Source: Trematomus loennbergii
Taxonomy: Eukaryota > Chordata > Actinopteri > Perciformes > Nototheniidae
DNA length: 64,000 nucleotides
Direction of reading: 5' to 3'
NCBI GenBank assembly: GCA_012861695.1
Contig: JAAOOA010000608.1
Location: forward strand, 82,001-146,000
This document shows, piece after piece, positions 30,290 through 59,545 of this stretch. How positions within the stretch are numbered: the first letter of the stretch is position 1; each line of letters starts with the position of its first letter. The notes below the pieces were generated by a model that was not told the origin of the DNA, made no database searches, and worked only from the letters and a program-made list of their open reading frames with translations. The position numbers were made by a program, and so were the translations under genes.

Positions 30290-32220
30290 GAAGGGAGTGT
30301 GACTCCCTAGGCTCGTCTCAATACCCCTCCTCAACTCCTCTCTTCGATCAGACAGGCCATGTTGAAGGACGTCCCAATAGCTGAAATGCACACGGAGGAG
30401 TCGAGGAGGGGTGAGGGAGGAGGGTGAGGGAGGAGACGAAAGGGAGGATACACGAGAGCAGACTGCGTGGAAGTGTTTTCACTACTCGCGTATAAAAGCC
30501 CCGCCCCCACCTTCACAGCTGGTCGATTTCAAGAGAGGAAAACGGAGAACTGGAAGAATGAGTGGAAAGCGTCACATAATCTAAGTGCTCACAGCTCCGT
30601 GGGAATTATTATGTGCAATTCATGTCTTAAAGGTCCCATGTCATGCTTTTCCGTTATTACCCCGTCACTAAAACTAGCTATTATATATTATATTATAAAA
30701 TTAGCTATTAAGAAAGCTATTTCATAAATGGCTAGATCTTGATAAATAACAATTATTTTATAGTTTTGTGTTAAAATATTCAGTAGTTAAATTATTTAAA
30801 ATTCACATTCCTGAATGTGGATTTGTGGTAATGTGGGGATCTACAGGACACATTTTCACAGTAAAGGCTTTCACATTACTATAATTATATTTTTATTTAA
30901 ATGGACATTTTACACCAAAACGGAACACAAAAGCAGGACCAACCATCATACATTGAATTCCTTGACTAACAAGAGAAAGATTCATTCATTTAAATATTTA
31001 ATAACAAATGGGCCAGTTCTAAAGGGTTATTCAGTAAACCCGATGAGAGGGGATACAGCTGTGCACATGTCATCATTAACAGACGTCGTTTAAGAGTGAC
31101 GTTTGGGTGAACGAGGACATCCCAATTATACCTGAGGACTCCTCTGTCCTCGCGTCACCTCCTCGTGTCTCTCGCTCGCATCTTACGGAGGCAGAGCTAA
31201 GACGCAAGGAAAGACGCGAGTGAGGGAAAGGAGAGGTGAAATATTCAATTGAGACGAGCCTCATGTTGTGACTGCCCGATTTGCATTGCGGAAGCGCGAG
31301 ATGGTCCGCCTTATAGAAGGCTTCTCAATACTCTAATTTCCCTTCCTCGACTCCTCGGTCCTCCGTTAGTGACCCGAAAATGGATTTCAGCGCGCCATGT
31401 TGAAGGACATCTCATTTCTCTAAATGCACATCGAGGATCGAGCATCGAGGAGGCTCTCTGGAGGAGCTCTAACCGAGGATACACTGATGGGTCCTCCACG
31501 GCTCCTCCGCGATGCATTTTCGGGAACGGTGGAGTCGTGACGCACGGCCGGACTTCTCAGCCAATGACAGCTCTGCATGCATCCCCTGGATATTATATTA
31601 GTAACTGCTTTCATCGCGACGCGATGTTTACAGTGAGAACAGCTGTGAGGTCCGTGCAGAAAGCAGAGCAGTGTGTATCACTCAGTATAACAGGCCTACA
31701 TTACTCTCTGTATTTGTATGCTGTAGTTTAGTAGATATCTACAAACAAAGAGTCGATATTTTTCTAAAACCATTTAGTGTTTCACATAATAAAATACACA
31801 ACAGCTGTAGCCTGATTATGCTTTAGGAGCTGTAGGTGCGTGTTGTACAGTGTGTAGGGTGTGTGTAGTACAGTGTGTACAGTAGGTGTGTGTGTGGTAC
31901 AGTGTAGGTGTGTGTGTGTGGTACAGTGCGTAGATGCGGCGGACAGACGGGGCTCAGTTGGTTTGGTGTCCTATGCTTACTTTTAATACTTGTAATACAA
32001 CTTTTGGTGGCACAACTGTGCCTCCTGTCATCATTAATGGACGTCTCTTTAAACTGACCGCTCAGAGGAGAGGATTTCTCATTTCTCTAACCGCCTGCTG
32101 CTTCCCACTCCTCTCTCCTCGGTTCCCCTCCTCGAGTCCTCCTCTCTCGCATCCCCTGTGGGCGGGACTAAGTCACGAGGAGGGGAAATTAGATAATTGA
32201 GAAGCCTTTATAGAGTGCCA
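30290..32220. repeat. Cluster of related MITE-like segments
   Basis: Segments at about 30300-30480, 31100-31260, 31310-31560 and 32040-32215 share 'gaggagtcgaggagg' or its inverse, 'tgttgaaggac(g/a)tc', and 'gaggatacac'. Each is GC-rich with inverted ends ('ttctcaat...attgagaa' at 31321 and 32195-32210). An AAAGG end lies at 30632. The superfamily is unknown. Confidence 0.5.
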
Positions 32221-33848
32221 CAGTGACGCATCCTAAACCCGGAAGTAAGCTGCGCATAGGTTCCTTCGACAAAACAGCAATGCAATTTCACCCATAGGAT
32301 TTTGGAAAATAGCTCGAAATAAGGTCTGTGGTTGAGACACATTTAAGAGACGGATCACGTTTTGTTCAGTCGGATAATCTCCACATGTCTAAATTCAGAC
32401 TTTTTTTTACTTCTCGGTTTGTTTTTATGAGTTCTGAGAAAGTGAGAAACAAAAGGTGATCCTGACTTTTTCTCGGAACTAAAAAATAAAACACTTTTTG
32501 TCCGAAAATTTGAAACTTCAAAATTCCGATATATTTCGAAATTCAAAAAAATATGTTTTAGTTCTGAGAAAAAAGTCGGGTAGTGGCAGAAAAAGTATTC
32601 AGATTATTTACTGAGAGGATTAGGGCCTTTTGAAAAAATATAGAATTTTGACTTATTTTTCAAAACAAAAAAACCCACAAGAAAAGTCTTAATTCTGACA
32701 TCAATAAATAGAAATGCTTGCAGCCTGCAGTTTCTCTCACCACCACCGAGGGGCAGTGCTACTTGCCCCAGTGTTCAGATTTCCAGCTGACGTCACTCTG
32801 CATGCTCTCCTCACATCAGCTGCACAACATTCCTGATTTTATGCTAACCGGATGTTTCCAAGCCCCAAATGTATGACCTGCCTGGACCCGGGGTGGGAGT
32901 TTATGAATGGACGGCATTTGCCGATGATGCAATAAGTTTGACCCCTCGGTATGGGTCGGAACATTTCAGGGCAGTGTACTGAGAGAGCATAGTGAAGGTG
33001 CCCACATATCATCACAGGCAGATTTAATAGCCATTAGATAGAGATAGTGGAGCCTTCCAGATGTAGAGGACATCATCTGTGGTCTGTGAACAAGGCAGTG
33101 AGAGAAAGAATGGATGTCAAAGAACTGATCATAATTAGATGATCAGGGACTTCCTTTCTTATGTAAGAGTGGTTGGATTTTAAGTTAATAATACAAACTC
33201 ACTCACTTCATTATTGGGTTTCTGTGTAACTTATAGGAAATACAAGTTGAGTTTTAAGGGGTAAATGGGGGGGAAGGGTTACATATACACTCCAGAATTA
33301 AGCGGGTTCTTACTTGGCCCATGCTTTACTCTGCTACCAATTTTAATGTCAATAAGGCAAGTAGTTCATTCTCAGAATAAGACAAAACAATAAAGTAATT
33401 ACACTAAAATGGATTGACTTACATAATAAGAAAGTAGGGAGAGTGTAAACAGATTCATATGGGTAATACACCAACACACATACATATACACACACACACA
33501 CACCTGCACATCTTCAGTGCACACAGGCTCCCTGAGATTCCTGCGAGTCAGCTCTTCTTTGATGGGGCACCCTGAGTCCACTGCAGGTCAGACTAACAGA
33601 CTCTGCCTGTGCTCGGTGTTAGCTCACTGCAAACAACAGTAGCACTACTGTATTTAAACATACCTGCCTACAGGGCTCTCTGTATACCTGCGCAGAGACG
33701 TGCACCAAACTGTGCACACACCTCGCCTCCATACCTGCTTCCCTGTTTGCACATGGCGCAGGTCTGCTTCTTGTGAAATACCTTGTTTTTATGACACGCT
33801 TAGAGAGTGTAACAGTCTGGATTCTGACCAAAGTACGAGTAAATGCAC

Positions 33849-33886
<38 letters not shown>

Positions 33887-33887
33887 T

Positions 33888-33926
<39 letters not shown>

Positions 33927-34014
33927 ATTAAATACAATTAAATAACATAAATTAAATAATAATAATAAACTAAATGTTGAAAACTGACCGCCTCTCTTGT
34001 TCCTCTCCTCTCAG
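32221..34014. other. Intergenic or VWA8 intronic DNA, no exon recognised
   Basis: Includes a low-complexity stretch of gaaaaagt/ctttttc repeats (32400-32680), a block at 32711-32750 that is the inverse of 36937-36980, and a (GT)n tract at 33852-33925. No additional VWA8 exon could be recognised. Confidence 0.4.
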
Positions 34015-52036
<18,022 letters not shown>

Positions 52037-52058
52037 GACTGACTTCTTATCTCACACA

Positions 52059-52064
52059 ATAAAA
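52059..52064 (+). promoter_or_regulatory. Candidate proximal poly(A) signal aataaa
   Basis: Lies 22 bases after the VWA8 stop, which would give a very short 3' UTR. Confidence 0.4.
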
Positions 52065-53340
52065 ACTCAAAATCATATCTGCAAGCACGAGAAACCTGTC
52101 AGACTTAAAACCAGTTTCTGATCACTTCATTTGATCTGAGCTGTATCAGAGCTGAAGACTCGCCTTGACGGGATTTTTTTATTATCTTACAGATGGCCTT
52201 CAGCAGAATCTAAGTGTTAGCGTGACAGAGTATAATGTTTAACAGGGAATAGTGTGTATCGTCCGCATAATGACAAGCACTGTGTGGTAACTACAGTGAC
52301 ATAATGACTGCCTGGAGCCTGGCTCAGACCCCATGTGGGGATCAAACGCTCGCCATAACCTGTTGTTATTTATGTGTTTTGGGGCTGATGCACACATGCA
52401 CACATACACACAAACACACACACACGTCTCCGTCCTGTTTTTAGGTTATGAGCAACTTTACCCAGAAGGGAAGGGAGGGTTGTGAACTTGGAGCGGCCCT
52501 CACTCATTTGGACTTCCTCCTCATTAATCGTCTGTCACACACACATAGAAAAGACACACACAAACACCTTCAACCCTGCAGGAAAGATTAGTGGGAAATT
52601 CTCTGACATGTCCGTGTTGCTATGTCTCAATTTGGATTCTTCCCTTACTAAACTGCCTTGTAGTGTTGTCTCAAACTGCTCACATTATTATATACAATAG
52701 CAAAAAAGAGTGGTGCACTAGAAACAAAATTATGTATGCTGATTCGAAAATTAGCATTTCATTATAATCGCAGAAATGTATTTAACGTTATGACACCTAC
52801 ATGTTTTGTTCAACAGGATAATCTCCATATATTAACACCACTAGATTAAAAAGCTAACGTTAGGCTATAAAGGAACTACAGGACGGTCACATGACTTCAC
52901 GTCACCCCGTGTTTAGTTGTGTGTGTTGAGAGATAAACTTCGCACAGACCTGTGTTTTATTGTATTTCTGCTCTCTGACATCATGCTGTGCAGTCATTCA
53001 TGTCAGTGGTTCCTCACAGCCTCGTGCATCCAATACTGTGTCAGATTCCCCTCCGGTTGAAATACTCCGTGTCTGATCAATGTGATCAATACAACAGCCT
53101 GTCTAACTATCAGCCTGCATTGATCCTCTCTGAGTTTTCACACTTTGACCCTCTGCTCTGTTTGTTGGAAGGAACTAAAGTAAAAACATGACTGTAGATA
53201 TTATTCCTTCATCATGTTTGCAGTTCTTCATGATTGAGAATGTACTGTATGCATTTAAAGTGTTATCATCTAGATTTTGAATTATTTTAGCCTTATTTAA
53301 TTGTACATTTGTATAACTTATACATAATGTATACACTTTT
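52065..53340 (+). other. Probable VWA8 3' UTR / downstream DNA
   Basis: No coding pattern. It is bounded by the second aataaa at 53341. Whether transcripts extend through it cannot be told from sequence. Confidence 0.4.
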
Positions 53341-53346
53341 AATAAA
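53341..53346 (+). promoter_or_regulatory. Candidate distal poly(A) signal aataaa
   Basis: In an AT-rich context ('tacacttttaataaatcat') followed by a T/G-rich stretch, more typical of a true 3' end than the proximal site. Confidence 0.5.
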
Positions 53347-53364
53347 TCATGTTAACATTGCTCC

Positions 53365-54222
53365 GTTGATTCTCCATGTGTGCTATTGCCTGATTGATAC
53401 TCATAATAGAAATGGGTCATTGAAGGTGCATTGATTTATATATTTAGTTTAGGCAAGTTATTTTGATATATTTCATATTTGACGTTAGTAAATAGTCTAT
53501 CTGTCTGCATGTGAGGCTCACAACGTTGCGTCATCGTTTGTTGTCATTAAGCCAACAGGAAATATGTTGCATTTAAGGAATTGGGTCTGTAAAGTCCTTA
53601 TAAAGTCCTTGATTTTGATGAGTAATAGGATGTGTGAACGCTAATTACTACTGTTAAAAACTGTGGCTCAAAAATCTCTAGATTTGATCATTTTGAATTT
53701 TTCAAAGCTTAAATTGGGCATTTTAAGCTTTTATAAATGCCAAAATCATATCTCGAACTCGTATATAAAAATATAAGGATGGTGTGAGAACAAATTGTTG
53801 TGTCACTGACACACCCCCAGCTCGCCCGGGGTCACGAGCGTGATGACGAATCATCATTTTTTAAGGAAATCGTTTTTATCTTTTATTATAATTACTGTGA
53901 AATGTATTATTTTTGTCATTATTACAACAAATACACACTGCAATGATTTTATATTTATGAGACTATTAAAAAAAAGATCATGCTCCAAATAAGTGGGGGT
54001 CCAACGCCCACTACACCACTGTTAACGACCTAATCATGCTCCATAATCCAAGTTATTACAAGCAATGTATATTCTATATCCTTGATAGAATGCCCTGGCC
54101 GTTGCACTGAACGAGAGCGTACGTTTGGATTGACAGTTTGATCAACCAATCATATATTGATTTGTAGCCAATGGGCGTGTTCTTTCAGAGTTTCCCTCGG
54201 TTCCAGGTTACTCTAGATAGAG
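53365..54222. other. No gene recognised
   Basis: AT-rich intergenic DNA. 'gggggtccaacgcccactacaccactg' at about 53995 resembles a transposon end without a recognisable partner. Confidence 0.4.
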
Positions 54223-54806
54223 CACATGTGTCAAACTCAAGGCCCGGGGGCCAACTCAGGCCCGTGATGGATTTAATTTCGGTCCGCAGGATAATTTGTA
54301 ATTACTTTTAGATCTGGCCCGCCGGTATATTGCACGCACACCTTCACTCCATCCTGAGGGTCTCCTCAGCTCAGAGCCTGACCCCAAACATTGATGAACT
54401 TGCACCCAAGATGAGATGCCAATTATCTGGCTTGAGCTAGCATCACAGAGCAGCAAGCTGAGTTTCAATGGATGTTTCCTTCTGCACTTTTCTTCACGAC
54501 AACAGGGCATGTTTAGTTTTTTCTTTGAGGGAAATTGTTTTTCTGAAGCTGTTGTTGGCCTGTGGAAAATGTAATCATAAGAAATGACTCTGGAAAAGCT
54601 GCAGATAGAGCCATAAGAAATGAATGCAACTGATTATTTAATGTTGTTTTATAGGCAATAATTTAAGCTTTGTTAGTTCCAGGTTTAATATGTGCAATAA
54701 GTTCATTTAAATAATTTTTGCAATAAACATTGAACCAGTCTGGCCCTCGACTAGTACCCATTTTTTTTATTTTGGCCCACTGTGTACTGTGAGTTTGACA
54801 CCCCTG
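54223..54806. mobile_element. MITE with gtgtcaaactc ends
   Basis: gtgtcaaactc (54228-54238) and gagtttgacac (54791-54801) are inverted ends, followed by 'aaggcccgggggcca', a familiar hAT MITE end. Flanks share ctctaga on both sides (54211-54217, 54807-54813), a probable target duplication. Confidence 0.7.
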
Positions 54807-54814
54807 CTCTAGAA

Positions 54815-55237
54815 GGCCCGGTAGTTCACTGGCTCGAGACAGAGGGTGTTTCTCAATGCCGAGGACGCTTCCTTGGTAGCACATGTACCTCGAGTCAGGT
54901 CCTTCAGAAGTGAGGCAAGAATCCTTCCTAGCCTCGGAAAACAAAGAATGGTGGAACAGGTGTGCAGGTGTGCGTCATTTGCGAGGCCCCGCCTTAAATG
55001 GAGCGCGATTTCCGCCAAAGATTTGGAAATTGGTCCGTGCGCAAAGCATTGTGGGGATTTTAAGAACGCGGAGAATACACATGTGCAGCCTCGAAATGTC
55101 TCGCTACGAAGGACGCCGGGCTCGGTAGAATTACAAGGAGCCTGGACATTGGAACAGTCCTTCAAGTAACATGTAATGTCCTTCGGCGGCACTCGATGAC
55201 GTAGCATCAATAGTTATACATATGCTGTTTCAATCAC
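54815..55237. repeat. GC-rich MITE-like segment
   Basis: Begins 'tttctcaatgccgaggacg' (54849) and ends near 'ccttcggcggcactcgatg' (55190). Possibly related to the 30290-32220 cluster. Open frames in both strands are not supported. Confidence 0.4.
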
Positions 55238-55339
55238 ATTAGTATGCATAAAAAGTGACAGGTGCTGTGACAGGTCACACCTACTACTACTTATGCGAAT
55301 GAGCCCCTTTGATATGCTAATGGTCCCCTTTGTTCGAGG

Positions 55340-55720
55340 TGCTACCGTGTGTAGGTGTGATATCACAGATAGGTGTGATATCCTTTGATGTGAGGGGGTG
55401 AGGTGTTGTAACATGTAGGTGTGATATTCCCCTTGAAGTAGATCCTCTGTTGTCTAATCTAATTAGCCTTTGATGTCTGCCCTTTGTTGTCTAATCTAAT
55501 TAGCCTTTGATGTCTGCCCTTTGTTGTCTAATCTAATTACCCTTTGATGTCTGTGCTTTGATGTAAGGGGGGTGAGGTGTTGTAACATGTAGGTGTGATA
55601 TCACACCGACGTGTTATAAGCCTTTGATGTCAATCTAATTAGCCATTTGATGTCTGTCCTTTGATGTAAGGGAGTGAGGTGTTGTAACATGTCGGTGTGA
55701 TATCACACCGGCGTGTTATA
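55340..55720 (+). promoter_or_regulatory. Array of GATATC-centred palindromes
   Basis: ggtgtgatatcacacc or half-versions occur at about 55354, 55370, 55417, 55591 and 55693 (perfect 18-bp palindrome cggtgtga-tatcacaccg at 55693-55710). They alternate with 'atgtcaatctaattagcc' and 'tttgatgt' units and 'gggtgaggtgttgtaaca'. Orientation and spacing relative to the ORF are kept in copy A. Confidence 0.7.
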
Positions 55721-55819
55721 AACCTTTGATGTCAATCTAATTAGCCCTATGATGTATGTCCTTTGATCATTGTTTGTAACTAGTGTTAAGGTAGTCTCTT
55801 TGAAGTTGTGTGAGACTGT

Positions 55820-55985
55820 CTCGCACCCCGTCCTCCTCCCATCCCGTCCCCCTCTCGCTCTTCTGTCACCCCCCTTCCTTTTGCTGTGATGTCAGAAGAT
55901 AGAGGTGGGGGTGGAGTTAGGTAAACAAAGAAATCCGTGCAAACTAGATAAAAAGCCAGTCATTTCCACTCACCAAGTCACCTAA
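55820..55985 (+). repeat. Leader block, upstream copy
   Basis: 'tgtgagactgtctcgcaccc', a pyrimidine-rich run, 'gtcacccccctt', and 'ccactcaccaagtcacctaa' just before the ATG. A diverged second copy follows the ORF (56453-56575). Confidence 0.7.
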
Positions 55986-56002
55986 ACTTTCAAAAAAGAA
56001 AA

Positions 56003-56524
56003 ATGGCAAAGAGACGCATCGATATGGGTTTAATCAGCGAGACGCCTGTGACAACTTACCGCCATCCGTCGGGAGGGCCAGTCAAGAAACGGATGCAGTA
56101 TCTGTGCCGTGTTCAAACCCCTCCGTCTGAGGCTATTCATAAAAAATGGAGGCTGGAAAATGGAGATGTTTGGGGTTATGTGTTCAACTATATGGCGAAT
56201 GAACTACATTTCTACAATCTGAAGAATGGAGAAACTTATGGACCCCGCAGTGTTAAAGCGACGTTGACCTCAACAGATTGGGCTGTGTTAACTCTGGTGT
56301 CTTCCAGAGATCTCCGTGCAACCGTTGTATCAGAAAAAGCAGTGCATCAAGAAACCATCATGGATGCATTTTGGAGTCGTTCAGGCATCGTACGTGCAAT
56401 GTCCATGAAACCTGCATCAAAAAGCAAAGAAACGCAAACTGTGGTCTGGATGTGTGAGACTGTCTCCCATCACCCCCTCCCCTCCCCTCCCACCCCTCCC
56501 CTCCCCCAGCCTGTCACTTCCTGA
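56003..56524 (+). CDS. Unidentified 173-residue protein of the large element, copy B
   Basis: ATG at 56003 in a good context (aaaaatggc), stop at 56522-56524. It starts MAKRRIDMGL and includes a Thr/Pro/basic segment, KKWRLENGDVWGYVFNYM (48-64), HFYNLKNGETYGPRSVKATL (69-88), TSTDWAVLTLVSSRDL, and a Pro-rich tail. There is no signal peptide or membrane segment; it is basic at the N terminus. The same protein is encoded at 61340-61924 with about nine scattered substitutions and no stop in the shared part, suggesting selection or recent duplication. Residues 68-98 weakly resemble the DNA-binding PC4/SUB1 pattern (G-x-x-V/I-x-L-x-x-x-x-W). I do not recognise the family. Confidence 0.65.
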   Translation: MAKRRIDMGLISETPVTTYRHPSGGPVKKRMQYLCRVQTPPSEAIHKKWRLENGDVWGYVFNYMANELHFYNLKNGETYGPRSVKATLTSTDWAVLTLVSSRDLRATVVSEKAVHQETIMDAFWSRSGIVRAMSMKPASKSKETQTVVWMCETVSHHPLPSPPTPPLPQPVTS

Positions 56525-56580
56525 TTTTGCTATCAGCCATTAATTTTCACTCACTAAGTCACCTAAAACTTTTATTGTCC
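56453..56580 (+). repeat. Leader block, downstream copy
   Basis: 'tgtgagactgtctcccatc', a pyrimidine run, 'ctgtcactt', 'tttcactcactaagtcacct' and 'aaaacttttattgtcc'. Direct repeat of 55820-55995; it overlaps the last 24 codons of the ORF. Confidence 0.7.
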
Positions 56581-56805
56581 TCTCTAAATTAGATTAGTTT
56601 TAATATGATTTGTATTAACTAAGGATGTTCTCTTTAGTTGTATGGCTTGCGAACTAATGTTTATTTACTTTATTAACTACAACAAAGTCTCTTTGAGAGG
56701 AAAATAATCATTTAAATATCTTAATGACCCCATGGTATTGTCTTTTTTATTGTTTAATTACTTTATTAACTATAAGGAAGATTTACTGGTGTGCTTCCCA
56801 GAAGT

Positions 56806-57197
56806 GGGTTTTTTTGGCTAAACCTCTCTAAAAAGGTCAAATATCACTTGTTTTGCATCAATCTTGATACAGGGTACTTATTATATGTTGTACTTTGGAT
56901 TCCTAAAGCTTTTATTCTACTAACCCATCATCCAAGGGTAGTTTTCACTATCTGTAAAAAATAATTTTTGGACAGACACTATAATTTACAGTTTTTTACT
57001 ATGTAAAATCTGTTTCTTTAAAATAAAAAACATTTATATTGATTCTGACACTTCTACATCCAACTCACAGATGTAACCTTGCTTTGATAAAAGAAATTAT
57101 TCATATAACCCTTTTAGAAGTTAAGTTGTAGTCATTTGTTTTGGGCATGTCATTTTTCGAGACTGAAACATGAAAAACAGGCTCGGTGCTTAACAGG
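56806..57197. mobile_element. TTAA-target piggyBac-like element, truncated copy
   Basis: Ends '...gcttaacagg' followed by ttaa (57198-57201). Homologous to the right third of 39486-40637. The other end is lost. It is inserted in the tail of arm B; the empty site 'ctttaagaaactcaatt' is at 57483. Confidence 0.8.
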
Positions 57198-57637
57198 TTA
57201 AGAAACTCAATTCATTACAAATTAGGGAATATTTTACCAAGTTATAATGTTTTGGATCCATTAAAGTGTAACTAAAAGTATCTTTGTAGGAGAAAAAACT
57301 AAAATTATTTAAGTTATTTCAAGAAAACTGGATTGTTTTACGAAAATGCCCTTAAGAGTCACAGTCGTAAAGCATCTAAAAACATATATTTAAAAAGTAA
57401 TGTTAGTCAATTCAAGTTATCAAAACTGCATTGTTTCATCGAAACAGTGTTAAATCACAAACTCTCCATTTAGAGTTTGATTCTTTAAGAAACTCAATTC
57501 ATTACAAATTAGGCAATATTTTACCAAGTTATAAAGTTTTGCATCCAAAGTGTAACTATAAGTATCTTTGTAGGAGAAAAACAGAAATCAATTAATTATT
57601 TCCAGAAAACTGGATTGTCTTACTAAAATGCCCTTAA

Positions 57638-58799
57638 CCTGTTAAGCACCTAGCCTGTTTTTCATGTTTCAGGCTCGAAAATGACATGCCCAAAACAAAT
57701 GACTACAACTTAACTTCTAAAAGGGTTATATGAATAATTTCTTTTATCAAAGCAAGGTTACATCTGTGAGTTGGATGTAGACGTGTCAGAATCAATATAA
57801 ATATTTTTTATTTTAAAGAAAATTCAGATTTTACATTGTAAAAAACTGTAAATTATAGTGTCCGTCCAAAAATTATTTTTTACAGATAGTGAAAACTACC
57901 CTTGGATGATGGGTAGTAGACTAAAAGCTTTAGGAATCCAAAGTCCAACATATAATAAGTACCCTGTATCAAGATTGATGCAAAACAAGTGACATTTGAC
58001 CTTTTTAGAGAGGTTTAGCCAAAACCACCCACCTCTGAGGTGATTTGGGTGAAAATGGTTTTTTTTCTATATCTCTGGCTTCCCTTGCTCGATTGTGATG
58101 GTTGACACACCCTTCTGACCGTTAGAGCCAATAGAATTGAAGGGGGAGGCCCACATACACACTCATTGTAAAGAGAAAAGGTGGGGGCTCCGCGACTCGA
58201 AATCTAGGTGAGAGTGGAACGAACTTTTCTTCTGGAATTTGCAAACTAAAAAGCAGTTTTATTGCTTATGATTTATCAGAAATAATTTCAAAGAAGGCAC
58301 AGATACATAGAATGAACCTATGGATTAACTGCAGGATTGTTTTTTTATCGTTTTAACGCCATTGAAGACCAGTTTTGACCAAGGTAAGCCATGTTAGCGT
58401 TTCTAGCTACTTAGCTCCACATGTTATGATGTACGCTTTCGTTTATAGCGTCGCAAATGTTTATCACTGAGTGTTGAGGAGGGCACCATTAGATTCAGTG
58501 TCTCCAGGACACCAAAAACGAGTGGTTGGCTGTGCATCTAGGATAAGTAATAAGGGAGTTATGAGTGAGTTTAAGTGCCGTTTTAGGTTAATTTTATTCG
58601 CTCGTGGATAATTCAGAGGCTGAGTGCTAGCATTGTGGGGTTTTTTGAGAAAAAAATGAAAAAGATCAGTTAGCTGAGTTTCTTCCCGTTACATGGATAA
58701 AAACATTCATAGTTTATTAAATATTAACATTCCTTAGACGTTGTTTCCTGCAAATAACGTGTTTTTCCGCCCGGTACCGGGCGGGCCGTGCGTAACAGG
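57638..58799. mobile_element. TTAA-target piggyBac-like non-autonomous element, copy 3
   Basis: cctgttaagcacc...gcgtaacagg, with ttaa at 57634-57637 and 58800-58803. The empty site 'atgcccttaagagtcacag' is preserved at about 57347. Inverted relative to copy 1 (39486-40637). 1,162 bases with no transposase. Confidence 0.88.
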
Positions 58800-58900
58800 T
58801 TAAGAGTCACAGTTTTAAAGAAAATCTGTTCAGAAAAAGTACTTAACTTTCTATCAGTTGTAAAGTTGACAAACATAAAACTGTATCCAAAAGTAAGACA

Positions 58901-59110
58901 AGATGTTTCAGATGTTGCATGTGTTTCAGATGTTGCATGTGTTTCAGGTGTTTCAGATGTTGCATGTGTTTAAGATGTTGCGTGTGTTGTGTGTGTGTGT
59001 GTTGCATGTGTTTCAGATGTTGCATGTGTTGCAGATGTTTCAGATGTTGCAGATGTTTCAGATGTTGCATGTGTTGCAGATGTTGCATGTGTTTCAGATG
59101 CTGCAGTTCA
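58901..59110. repeat. Minisatellite of 'tgtttcagatgttgca' units
   Basis: About 13 copies of the 15-16-base motif with 9- and 12-base variants and a short (GT)n. It directly abuts the C-terminal end of the integrase-like fragment. Confidence 0.9.
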
Positions 59111-59407
59111 TTTTCAGCAGCTTTTTTACAATGGCTAGATGGGGTATACAGGTTACAAAACATTGAGCCGCATTTTCCTTTGTCACCTGCAGTGGTGTCA
59201 ATTTAATACTTCGGTGATAACTATTATTGTAACTTTCAATTAGTTCAGGCAAGACGTCTATGTATCTATGAGTGTTTTTTAGCTGTAAAATACCTCCTCA
59301 TTTTAGTTTTCAGTGTACGGTTAAATCTCTCTACCACACACGCCTTCATGTCACTGGCTGTTGCATAATGTGCAATACCTCGTTTCTTCAATAAGGCTTG
59401 AAAAACT
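59106..59407 (-). pseudogene. Maverick/Polinton-type integrase, C-terminal fragment
   Basis: The minus strand reads from 59407 downward: ACVVERFNRTLKTKMRRYFT, then after a one-base shift in an A-run (about 59275) DVLPELIESYNNSYHRSI and LTPLQVTKENA. ERFNRTLK carries the last catalytic Glu of the retroviral-type DDE integrase, and YNNSYHRSI...TP is the usual end of the core. The style (Arg-Tyr-Phe-Thr-Ala-x-Asn-Thr) is that of Maverick/Polinton and adintovirus integrases rather than LTR elements. The first two catalytic Asp residues are absent, both ends run into the same minisatellite, and the fragment is inactive. Confidence 0.7.
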
Positions 59408-59408
59408 G

Positions 59409-59545
59409 TTTCAGATGTTGCATGTGTTTCAGATGTTGCATGTGTTTCAGATGTTGCATGTATTGCCTCTGTTGCCTGTGTTTCAGATGTTGCATGTGTT
59501 TCAGATGTTGCATGTGTTGCAGATGTTTCAGATGTTGCATGTGTC
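59409..59545. repeat. Minisatellite of 'tgtttcagatgttgca' units, second block
   Basis: The same unit as 58901-59110, on the other side of the integrase fragment. Confidence 0.9.

Larger units (their letters stand above)
55238..57640 (+). mobile_element. Large degraded element, arm B (ORF-bearing)
   Basis: Order: palindrome array (55340-55720), pyrimidine block (55820-55875), 'ctgtgatgtcag' block, TATA-like 'agataaaaagcc' (55946-55957), ORF (56003-56524), second copy of the leader block (to about 56580), then an AT-rich tail. Arm C is the inverted counterpart (60350-62192). A minus-strand integrase-like fragment lies between them, so the whole 55.2-62.2 kb region may be one collapsed element with long inverted arms of Maverick/Polinton type (inference). 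Confidence 0.6.

Noticed and set aside
58843..59206. Frames rich in HLKHMQ or CFRCCM
   Set aside because: By-products of the 'tgtttcagatgttgca' minisatellite.
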